From assembly GCF_900537075.1 (NCBI RefSeq), contig NZ_UNRA01000001.1, forward strand, positions 1 to 64,000: DNA of 64,000 bases, read 5' to 3'. Under the pieces are notes generated by a model, which was given only the letters and a program-made list of their open reading frames with translations, was not told the origin of the DNA and ran no database searches. Both the position numbers and the translations under genes were made by a program. This stretch comes from Tropicibacter sp. Alg240-R139 (GTDB taxonomy: Bacteria > Pseudomonadota > Alphaproteobacteria > Rhodobacterales > Rhodobacteraceae). Shown in pieces: positions 43,785-51,010 of this stretch; positions within the stretch are counted from its first letter, which is position 1, and every line of letters starts with the position of its first letter.

Positions 43785-44188
43785 ACGTGATCGTAAGCGA
43801 CGAGGGCTTTCAGCCCGACGACTGGACCGACGGCTTTGTCACCCTGGACGATGCCGCCAATGATGTGGTGGCGTTGGACGTGGCGTCCGACACCAACCCC
43901 GACGAATTGATTGGCCGCCTGGGGTCAGCCAAGATGGTGCGGGTGGATTTCCCGTCCTTTTCGGATGGTCGCGGCTTTACCATCGCGCGCACCCTGCGCC
44001 TTAAAGGCTTCACCGGTCGTCTGCGTGCCAAAGGTCACGTGTTGGCCGACCAGTACGCCATGGCAAGGCGCTCAGGGTTTGACGAAGTCGAGATTGATCA
44101 AGATCTGGCCAAGCGCCAGCCGGAGGATCAATGGCTGGCCCGCGCCAACTGGAAAGACCACGACTATCAGGCCCGCCTGCGCGGATAA
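43781..44188 (+). CDS. DUF934 protein of the sulfate-assimilation operon
   Basis: A 135-residue DUF934 protein (VRVDFPSFSDGRGFTIARTL and RLRAKGHVLADQYAMARRSG are the family core). The family is nearly always found behind cysI/cysH in alpha- and betaproteobacteria and is of unknown biochemical function. The start codon overlaps the cysH stop by 4 bases. A strong terminator follows, ending the operon. Confidence 0.92.
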   Translation: MNVIVSDEGFQPDDWTDGFVTLDDAANDVVALDVASDTNPDELIGRLGSAKMVRVDFPSFSDGRGFTIARTLRLKGFTGRLRAKGHVLADQYAMARRSGFDEVEIDQDLAKRQPEDQWLARANWKDHDYQARLRG

Positions 44189-44215
44189 TCCTGCGTCATA
44201 GCCAGCTTGTGAACC

Positions 44216-44239
44216 AAAGGGGGCCGATTGCCCCCTTTT
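44216..44239 (+). terminator. Terminator of the cobA-cysIH-DUF934 operon
   Basis: Arms AAAGGGGGC (44216-44224) and GCCCCCTTT (44230-44238) with a 5-base loop, running into TTTT. Confidence 0.88.
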
Positions 44240-44298
44240 CCTGACTTGGATCAACGCTTAAACGGAGTTGTCGGTTTACAGCACCGGCAGATATAACG

Positions 44299-45129
44299 AT
44301 GACAGAGATGAAATCCGTGACCGACGCCCCCACAACCAAGGCCCCCGTTCTCCCCGACGCTCAGATCGTCACCGAGGTAAAACACTGGACCGACAGCCTG
44401 TTCTCCTTCAAGGTGTCGCGCCCTGCGTCCCTGCGGTTCCGTTCCGGCGAGTTCGTGATGATCGGCCTGTTGGGCGACAACGGCAAGCCTTTGCTGCGCG
44501 CCTACTCCATCGCCTCGCCGTCCTGGGACGAAGAGCTGGAGTTCTATTCGATTAAGGTGCAGGACGGCCCGCTGACCTCGAAGCTGCAACACATCAAGGC
44601 TGGCGATCAGATTATCCTGCGGCCCAAGCCCGTCGGTACCCTTGTGCATGACGCCCTGCTGCCCGGCAAGCGTTTGTGGTTCTTTGCCACCGGCACTGGT
44701 TTTGCGCCCTTTGCCTCGCTGCTGCGTGAACCGCAGACGTACGAGGATTACGACGAGGTGGTCATCACCCACACTTGCCGCGAAGTGGGCGAGCTGGAAT
44801 ATGGCCGTCAGCTGATCGAAAGCATCAAACATGACGAGATGCTGGCCGAGCTGATGGGCGAAGGGTTCGCCGACAAGATCCGCTACTACCCGACCACCAC
44901 CCGCGAAGAGAGCCCCAAGATGGGCCGGATTACCGATCTGCTGAGCGATGGCAGCGTGTTCAAAGATCTGGGCATCGACCCGATCAACCCGGACACCGAT
45001 CGCGGCATGGTCTGCGGCAGCCTGGCGTTCAACAAGGACATCAAAGAGATCCTCGAAGGGTTTGGCCTGGAGGAAGGCGCAAATTCAGACCCCAAACAGT
45101 TCGTGATCGAAAAAGCTTTTGTAGGGTAA
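44299..45129 (+). CDS. fpr: Ferredoxin/flavodoxin-NADP+ reductase
   Basis: A 276-residue FAD enzyme of the bacterial Fpr subclass. FAD-binding RAYSIASPSW, the NADP region WFFATGTGFAPFASLL, and the terminal GFGLEEGANSDPKQFVIEKAF motif are present. It has its own leader after the terminator of the cys operon. Its position suggests it feeds reducing power to sulfite reductase through ferredoxin; it may also serve the P450 upstream (both inferred). The start could be the ATG at 44299 or at 44308. Confidence 0.94.
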   Translation: MTEMKSVTDAPTTKAPVLPDAQIVTEVKHWTDSLFSFKVSRPASLRFRSGEFVMIGLLGDNGKPLLRAYSIASPSWDEELEFYSIKVQDGPLTSKLQHIKAGDQIILRPKPVGTLVHDALLPGKRLWFFATGTGFAPFASLLREPQTYEDYDEVVITHTCREVGELEYGRQLIESIKHDEMLAELMGEGFADKIRYYPTTTREESPKMGRITDLLSDGSVFKDLGIDPINPDTDRGMVCGSLAFNKDIKEILEGFGLEEGANSDPKQFVIEKAFVG

Positions 45130-45152
45130 ATTCGCTACATTTTGAATTTGAA

Positions 45153-45190
45153 ACGCCCCCGAAACGAAAGCTTCGTTCGGGGGTGTTTTG
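45153..45190 (+). terminator. Terminator of fpr
   Basis: CGCCCCCGAA against TTCGGGGGTG with an inner CGAAAGCTTCG hairpin, followed by TTTT. Confidence 0.85.
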
Positions 45191-45236
45191 CATGTAAACT
45201 GCCCGCATTCGTCTTTGACATTGCAGGGCCAATCAC

Positions 45237-46631
45237 ATTCAACGTCGCCTCACCACCATCCTGATGGCCGACATGGCCGGGTACAGCCGCCTGATCGAGG
45301 CGGATGAGGATGGTATACTGGAAAGGCAGCGCGGCTATCGCAAAACCCTGATCGACCCCACGATTGCCGAGGCGCAGGGCCGCATCGTCAAGACCACTGG
45401 CGATGGGATGATGGTTGAATTCTCCAGTCCCCGCGCCGCTGTCACTTGTGCGCTCGCAATCCAATCGGGCATGGCCAAACATGAAAAAGATGAACCACCT
45501 GACACCCGAATTCAGTATCGCATCGGTATCAACATTGGTGACGTTGTGGACGAAGAAGGCGACCTGTTTGGCGATGACATCAACGTGGCTGCGCGCCTAG
45601 AACAGATGGCTGAACCGGGCGGGGTCTGCCTCTCGGATGCACTGCATCAACTTGTGCACAGCCATCTTGATACATCCTTTGCTGATCTGGGTTCACAGAG
45701 CGTCAAGAACATCTCGCGCCTGATCCGGGTCTGGCAATGGACTCCTCAGGCACGTGTTCGGTTCGCTGACCAAACTGACTTGTCCCGCACACAGCAGATC
45801 GAATTTTGCATTGCCCCTGACGATGTGCAGCTCGCCTATGCCTCGGTCGGCTCTGGTCCCGCGGTGTTCAAGATGCCCAACTGGCTCAACCACCTGGAAC
45901 ACGACTGGCTCAGCCCGATCTGGGGTCCGTTGTTGCAGGACATGGCCCGCGGTCACCAATTCGTGCGGTTCGACCAACGCGGCAACGGCCTGTCGGATTG
46001 GGAGGTAGACGAAATCTCGGACGATGCCATGGCAATGGACGTCAAAGCCGTGGTCGAATCTTCGGGCCTGGACCGGTTCGCCGTCTTTGCCGCCTCGCAG
46101 GGCTGTGCAATCGCCGTACGCTATGCTGTGGCCCATCCTGAACGGGTACGCTGCATCGTGATGTATGGCGGTTACGCGCGCGGCAGTTTGCGACGCGGCA
46201 AGGCAGATCAAGAAGACTTGCACAAAGCCACGACACAGGTCATTCGCGCCGGATGGGGCTCGGTCACGCCAGCCTTTCGGCACATGTTCACCGAAATGAT
46301 GATGCCCGGTGCCAGCCCGGTGCAAAAAGACAGCTTCGACGAGTTACAGCGGGTTGCCTCCCCTGCAGAAAATGCCGCCCGGATCAACGAGATGAACGCC
46401 CGGTGCGACGTCAGCGAACTGGCCAAACAGCTACGGGTTCCGGTCCTGGTTCTGCATGCAGAAGGCGACAAGCGTGTGCCCATCGAAGAGGGGCGGCGCC
46501 TGGCGGCCTTAATCCCCGGCGCGCGGTTTCAAACGCTGCCCGGAGACAACCATATGCTTCTGCCCGGAACGCCCGCATACGACAGTTTCTGTCGCAGTTT
46601 TCGCCAATTCTTGAACGAGCACCCCGAATGA
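45237..46631 (+). CDS. Class III adenylate/guanylate cyclase fused to an alpha/beta hydrolase
   Basis: 464 residues if started at the ATT at 45237: this gives I(M)QRRLTTILMADMAGYSRL, the usual N-terminus of this cyclase family, with GCAGGG 8-9 bases upstream. The first ATG (45264) would cut the first beta strand. Cyclase domain: metal Asp in LMADMAGYSR, TTGDGMMVEF with the second Asp, and FGDDINVAARLEQ. From about residue 200 an alpha/beta hydrolase follows: VRFDQRGNGLSD, nucleophile elbow FAASQGC (Ser), and a late GDNHML histidine. The fusion suggests a hydrolase tied to cyclic nucleotide output; substrates are unknown. Confidence 0.82.
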   Translation: MQRRLTTILMADMAGYSRLIEADEDGILERQRGYRKTLIDPTIAEAQGRIVKTTGDGMMVEFSSPRAAVTCALAIQSGMAKHEKDEPPDTRIQYRIGINIGDVVDEEGDLFGDDINVAARLEQMAEPGGVCLSDALHQLVHSHLDTSFADLGSQSVKNISRLIRVWQWTPQARVRFADQTDLSRTQQIEFCIAPDDVQLAYASVGSGPAVFKMPNWLNHLEHDWLSPIWGPLLQDMARGHQFVRFDQRGNGLSDWEVDEISDDAMAMDVKAVVESSGLDRFAVFAASQGCAIAVRYAVAHPERVRCIVMYGGYARGSLRRGKADQEDLHKATTQVIRAGWGSVTPAFRHMFTEMMMPGASPVQKDSFDELQRVASPAENAARINEMNARCDVSELAKQLRVPVLVLHAEGDKRVPIEEGRRLAALIPGARFQTLPGDNHMLLPGTPAYDSFCRSFRQFLNEHPE

Positions 46632-46744
46632 CGGTAAATCATACATGATTTCGGCGGTTTTCCGCGATGATGACGCTTGCAGTGCCGCGCGCCGCAGTCT
46701 AAATTCCGACATCGAAAATCTGCCATTACCAAAGGAATGATCCC

Positions 46745-47293
46745 ATAGCCCGCAGACCGCACAACGCGCCGCCGCAACGCGACACAGGCCCACGCGTCAA
46801 CGACAAGATCCGCGCCACCGAAATCCGCCTGATCGGCGCCGATGGCGATAACGTCGGTGTGGTTCAACCCGCCAGAGCCATGCAAATGGCTGCTGAAGCA
46901 GGTCTGGACCTTGTTGAAATTTCGCCCAATGCCAACCCCCCGGTCTGCAAGATCATGGACTTTGGCAAGTTCAAGTACGAAACCCAGAAACGCGAAAGCG
47001 AAGCGCGCAAAAAACAGAAGATCATCGAGGTGAAAGAGGTCAAATTCCGGCCCAACACCGACACGCATGATTACGACGTTAAGATGCGCAACGTGTTCAA
47101 GTTCCTTGAAAACGGCGACAAGGTCAAAGTGACACTGCGTTTCCGTGGTCGCGAAATGGCACACCAGAATCTTGGTCGCGAGCTGCTCGAACGGGTTGCT
47201 GTGGACACCAAGGAAATCGGCAAGGTTGAAAACATGCCGAAGATGGAAGGCCGTCAGATGATCATGATGATCGGCCCGCTGCCGCAGAAATAA
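46745..47293 (+). CDS. infC: Translation initiation factor IF-3
   Basis: 182 residues from the apparent start codon ATA (46745). The conserved N-terminus [20 protein letters not shown] and INxxI-like helix begin there, with AAAGGA 8 bases upstream and no in-frame ATG or GTG until deep inside the N-domain. Other hallmarks are [20 protein letters not shown], the linker lysine region, and [10 protein letters not shown] in the C-domain. IF-3 genes are known for non-AUG starts (AUU in E. coli) that allow autoregulation; AUA would work likewise. A 3-codon frame ATG-ATC-CCA-TAG (46737-46748) overlaps the start. Confidence 0.95.
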   Translation: MARRPHNAPPQRDTGPRVNDKIRATEIRLIGADGDNVGVVQPARAMQMAAEAGLDLVEISPNANPPVCKIMDFGKFKYETQKRESEARKKQKIIEVKEVKFRPNTDTHDYDVKMRNVFKFLENGDKVKVTLRFRGREMAHQNLGRELLERVAVDTKEIGKVENMPKMEGRQMIMMIGPLPQK

Positions 47294-47315
47294 TCGCATT
47301 CTACATTTCAAATTC

Positions 47316-47352
47316 AAGCGCCCCGTTGCATCCGCAACGGGGCGCTTTTTGT
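47316..47352 (+). terminator. infC: Terminator of infC
   Basis: Arms AAGCGCCCCGTTGC (47316-47329) and GCAACGGGGCGCTT (47334-47347), loop ATCC, then TTT. It separates infC from the DUF3300 gene; rpmI/rplT, common infC partners, are absent here. Confidence 0.92.
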
Positions 47353-47429
47353 TTCGCCTTTGAAAACCATTTGGTTTCAAAGGGTATTTCCCCTAGGCTT
47401 ACCTTATTCATAGCCGGAGGGGAGACCGG

Positions 47430-48680
47430 ATGTCCTACCGCATTATTTCAGCCGCGGTATTGTGCGCCATGCTTGGCCCGCAACCGTTGATCGCCCAAGA
47501 CACGACCGACACGGCCCAGGCCGAAGCGGCAACTGATCAGGATGCGCAGAACCTTTTGACGCCCGAAGAGCTCCAGGAATTGGTTGGCCCTGTGGCGCTC
47601 TATCCCGACACCCTGCTCATTCAGGTATTGGTCGCTGCCACCTTTCCGCTAGAGGTCGTCAAGGCCGACCGCTTTGTGCAGGACAACAAGGATGCCGACG
47701 ATTTGGAAACCCAGATCGAGGCGCAAGGCTGGGACGAAAGCGTCGCGGTGCTGGCCACCGCCTTTCCTGACGTGCTGGCCGACATGGCAGTCCACGTAGA
47801 ATGGACCGAAACCATCGGAACCGCGATGCTGGCCCAGGACGATGACGTGATGGCCGCTGTGCAGGACATGCGCAAGATCGCCGAAGAGGCCGGCACGCTT
47901 ACCAGCGGCGACGAACAGAAGGTCGAAGTCACTCAAGACGCAGGCGAGGAAACGATTATCATCCAACCCGCCGACCCCGAAGTCGTCTATGTCCCGCAGT
48001 ATGAGCCTGAAACCGTCTATGTCGACGACGGCTCGGACGTAGGCGATGCTGTGGCCGCCGGGGTGATCACATTTGCTACAGTCGCCCTTATTTCAGAGAT
48101 TTTCGACGATAACGATGATTGGAATGACTACTGGGGTTGCCGAAATTGTGGTGGCTGGAACGGCAACCCGATCATCCGAAACCCAGACATCGACATTGAT
48201 ATCGACGGTGATGTGAACATCGGTGACCGCGACAACATCGGCTGGAAACCCAGCGATGACCGCCGCGACAAAGCCCGCGACGAGATCGGCAAGCGTCGCG
48301 GCGATGGCGCAACGACGTTGCCGGTCAAAAGACCCGATCGCGGCGATGAGATGCGCCAACGCCTGTCAAAAGAAACCGGAGCCGCCGACATCTCTCGCCC
48401 TGGCACCGACCGCAATGTCCAACGCCCGGATGGCCGCCCAACCGAGGCCCGCCGCGACGCGGTGGACCGGACAAGGGCCAAGGTTCCGGAAGGATCAAAA
48501 CAAAAGGCCAAGGCAAAAGTCCAATCGCGTCCCAAGCAGCAAACGGCACGCCCCGCTCAGAGAGCGCAGGGAGGTGGCAACCGTGGGGCCGCAATGCAAA
48601 AGCGTGCATCCGGCTCTCGGGCAAACGCAGGTGCTGCGCGGGGCCATGCCTCCCGCGGTGGCGGACGGGCAAGGAGATAA
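47430..48680 (+). CDS. DUF3300 secreted protein
   Basis: 416 residues: a signal peptide (MSYRIISAAVLCAMLGPQPL, cut near LIAQ), then the DUF3300 domain (LTPEELQELVGPVALYPDTL to IIQPADPEVVYVPQYEPETV). A Trp/Asn/Asp-rich middle follows (DDWNDYWGCRNCGGWNGN, then repeated Asp-Ile/Asn pairs). The tail of about 150 residues is highly basic with many RPK, AR and GR steps. The family is periplasmic or surface-associated and of unknown function. It is 3 bases before its regular partner DUF2950. Confidence 0.9.
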   Translation: MSYRIISAAVLCAMLGPQPLIAQDTTDTAQAEAATDQDAQNLLTPEELQELVGPVALYPDTLLIQVLVAATFPLEVVKADRFVQDNKDADDLETQIEAQGWDESVAVLATAFPDVLADMAVHVEWTETIGTAMLAQDDDVMAAVQDMRKIAEEAGTLTSGDEQKVEVTQDAGEETIIIQPADPEVVYVPQYEPETVYVDDGSDVGDAVAAGVITFATVALISEIFDDNDDWNDYWGCRNCGGWNGNPIIRNPDIDIDIDGDVNIGDRDNIGWKPSDDRRDKARDEIGKRRGDGATTLPVKRPDRGDEMRQRLSKETGAADISRPGTDRNVQRPDGRPTEARRDAVDRTRAKVPEGSKQKAKAKVQSRPKQQTARPAQRAQGGGNRGAAMQKRASGSRANAGAARGHASRGGGRARR

Positions 48681-48683
48681 GCC

Positions 48684-49592
48684 ATGAAATATCAAACGCT
48701 TTCCACCGCCATCAGCGCAGCTGCCTTGATCGCTGCCCTGCCCCTGCACGCGGCCGACTCACCCGCAGATTACGCCACTCCGCAGGGCGCGCTTGATGCG
48801 ATGATGACGGCAGTGTCGGCTCAGGACACGCAGGCGTTGCTGTCTGTATTCGGTAACGCCGCCGAAGAACTTTTATCTTCGGGCAACCCCGAGCGCGACC
48901 GGCGAAACCGTCAAGAGATCTTGAACATGTATGGTGAAGGCTACCGCTTCCGCCCCTCAGAAGACGGTCAGGTCACGCTCTTGCTGGGCGATGACGGCTG
49001 GCCATTCCCAATCCCGATTGCGCGGACGGACGCGGGATGGGCTTTTGACATCGTTGCAGGCGAGGACGAAATACACGCCCGTCGGATCGGTTTGAACGAG
49101 CTGGAAACCATTGAGATGCTGATGGCTTATGTGGACATCCAGGCCGAATACCGGCTGACCGATCACGACGGCGACGGCGTGATGGAATTTGCCAGTTCGC
49201 TGCTGTCGTCGCCCCAAGGTCGGGATGGGCTGTTCTGGGCCGATGCCGATAGCCCGCTAGGGGAACGCATCGCGATCGCTGCGCTCGATGGTTACAATGA
49301 CGGGCAGGACGATCAGGCCCCTGAACCCTTTGGTGGCTATTTCTACCGAATTCTGACCGGGCAGTCCGACAATGCGGCGGGCGGTGCGATGGACTATCAG
49401 GTCAACGGACACATGGTGGCCGGTCATGCGATGCTGGCGGTTCCGGCAGACTATGGAAACAGCGGCATCACCAGCTTTATGGTGGCCGAAAATGGCGTCA
49501 TCTACGAGGCCGATCTGGGTGAAAACACGCTCGAAGTTGCGCAATCGTTGACTCTGTTCGATCCGACCGCCGATTGGGAAACGTTCGAGTGA
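48684..49592 (+). CDS. DUF2950 secreted protein
   Basis: 302 residues with a signal peptide (cut near PLHAAD). Family core: ALLSVFGNAAEELLSSGNPE, LNELETIEMLMAYVDIQAEY, and the C-terminal GGYFYRILTGQSDNAAGGAM with the conserved GMTSFMV-like strand (GITSFMVAENGVIYE). DUF3300 and DUF2950 genes occur as pairs in many proteobacteria, suggesting that the two secreted products act together. No known activity. Confidence 0.92.
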   Translation: MKYQTLSTAISAAALIAALPLHAADSPADYATPQGALDAMMTAVSAQDTQALLSVFGNAAEELLSSGNPERDRRNRQEILNMYGEGYRFRPSEDGQVTLLLGDDGWPFPIPIARTDAGWAFDIVAGEDEIHARRIGLNELETIEMLMAYVDIQAEYRLTDHDGDGVMEFASSLLSSPQGRDGLFWADADSPLGERIAIAALDGYNDGQDDQAPEPFGGYFYRILTGQSDNAAGGAMDYQVNGHMVAGHAMLAVPADYGNSGITSFMVAENGVIYEADLGENTLEVAQSLTLFDPTADWETFE

Positions 49593-49666
49593 CACAGATA
49601 CTCTGTGTTGGTGCTGCAAGAGAGGCTCGATCAGATCTTGATCGGGCCAGGTTGACGACGGCGGCC

Positions 49667-50059
49667 CTAGGCGATGTCGCGATCCCCACGCCACCACTTG
49701 ATGGCATCAACGGTGTCAAACAAAAGCGAAATCACATCAACCGCCAGCAGAACCAGCAACAACGCGACATAGCTATCCCGGGCCCCTTCCAGCCCCTGCA
49801 AGTGTACGGCTATCACACCTACAAGCGGCACCCAAAGCAGCAGATGGGGAAAAGCCATCGCCTTGGAAAATCCCTGATACCGCAGCAAAATTGGCAAGTT
49901 CAGGGCCATGCCCCCAATGGCCAGAAACGCAATCAAACCAGCGCCCAATTGGCCCAAAAAAGCCAACGGCAGCAAGTTCACCGGCATTAAGATCGCCCCG
50001 ACCCAGATCTGCACCCACAAGGGGAGCCTGCGGAAACTGGCCCAGATGTTTGCGATCAT
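49667..50059 (-). CDS. Small integral membrane protein at the end of the cox cluster
   Basis: 130 residues with four hydrophobic helices (LWVQIWVGAILMPVNLLPLA, then GLIAFLAIGGMALNLPILL, and two more) and a WW-RGDR tail. AGGAG lies before the ATG at 50059. It follows coxM by 63 bp across a terminator and so may be a separate unit. I do not recognise a named family. Confidence 0.7.
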   Translation of the reverse strand: MIANIWASFRRLPLWVQIWVGAILMPVNLLPLAFLGQLGAGLIAFLAIGGMALNLPILLRYQGFSKAMAFPHLLLWVPLVGVIAVHLQGLEGARDSYVALLLVLLAVDVISLLFDTVDAIKWWRGDRDIA

Positions 50060-50076
50060 GGTACGCTCCTCATAAC

Positions 50077-50105
50077 AAAAGCCGCGCAGTTCCCCGCACG
50101 GCTTT
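50077..50105 (-). terminator. Terminator of coxM
   Basis: Reading leftwards, AAAGCCGTGC and GCGCGGCTTTT (50105-50077) form a stem followed by TTGTT. Located 18 bases past the coxM stop. Confidence 0.82.
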
Positions 50106-50122
50106 CTCTGTTTTTGCAAGGT

Positions 50123-50911
50123 TTACCCGCAGGCGGCAACAGCTCGTTTGGTCAAAACACCTATCAAATGCGCACGATATTCTTTCGAGCCGTGCAGGTC
50201 CCCGATCATATTCGCAGGGTTGATGCTCAGACCCATCAGCGCGTCGCCATGGAACTCCTTGTTCAAGGCTTGCTCGGCCTCGGACCAGCGGAACACCCCT
50301 TCCTCGGACGCGCCCGTCACAGCCACCCTCACACCATCGGCGTATTTGGCGACGTAAACACCCACTAGCGCAAAGCGCGATGCGGGTTGGACGAATTTCT
50401 GATAGTTCGCCGCCTCCGGGATCGGAAAGCGGACCGAGGTCACAATCTCTCCCTCATCCAATGCGGTGGTGAACATGCCCTGGAAATAGTCGTCCGCCGC
50501 AATCTCACGCGCGTTTGTCACGATCGTCGCGCCTGACCCAAGTGCTACCGCCGGGTAGCAGGCCGACGGATCATTGTTGGCCAGTGAACCACCGATAGTG
50601 CCCCGATTGCGCACTGCCGGATCACCGATATGGCTCGCCAGATCGGCCAGCGCCGGGTAATGCGCCACCGCCTCTGCCGCCACAGTCGCGTGGGTGGTCC
50701 CGCCACCAATGCTCACGGCGCCATCTTCTGCACAGACACCCTTCATCTCGGGAATGGCCGCCAGCGACACCAGTTTATTAGGCGACGCCAAACGCTGCTT
50801 CATTGTTGGGATCAAAGTCTGACCGCCCCCCAAAGCCTGCGCATCTTCAGCCCCCAGTGCCGCAACCGCATCTGCGATTGTGCCGGGCTGTTCATAGTCA
50901 AAGTTATACAT
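50123..50911 (-). CDS. coxM: Molybdenum hydroxylase medium (FAD) subunit, CoxM-like
   Basis: 262 residues of the CO-dehydrogenase flavoprotein family. The FAD-binding motif is ALGGGQTLIPTMKQRLASP and the second is GDPAVRNRGTIGGSLANND. It passes electrons from the Fe-S subunit to an acceptor. The gene order S-L-M, seen here, is that of form II enzymes. A family A repeat fills the 99-bp gap to coxL. Confidence 0.94.
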   Translation of the reverse strand: MYNFDYEQPGTIADAVAALGAEDAQALGGGQTLIPTMKQRLASPNKLVSLAAIPEMKGVCAEDGAVSIGGGTTHATVAAEAVAHYPALADLASHIGDPAVRNRGTIGGSLANNDPSACYPAVALGSGATIVTNAREIAADDYFQGMFTTALDEGEIVTSVRFPIPEAANYQKFVQPASRFALVGVYVAKYADGVRVAVTGASEEGVFRWSEAEQALNKEFHGDALMGLSINPANMIGDLHGSKEYRAHLIGVLTKRAVAACG

Positions 50912-50945
50912 CTTCTCTTCCCTTTCCGAAAAACGGGGTTCCGTT

Positions 50946-51000
50946 CTTCATCTGGCAAAAAATATCCCGGGGAGCGCGAGGGGCTGGCCCCTCGCTCCCG
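50946..51000 (-). repeat. Dispersed intergenic repeat, family A, copy 5
   Basis: CTTCATCTGG, then CAAAAAATATCCCGGGG, then the hairpin GAGGGGCTGGCCCCTC. It lies between coxL and coxM within one transcription unit, so it cannot be a strict terminator there. Confidence 0.8.
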
Positions 51001-51010
51001 CCCTCTCATC

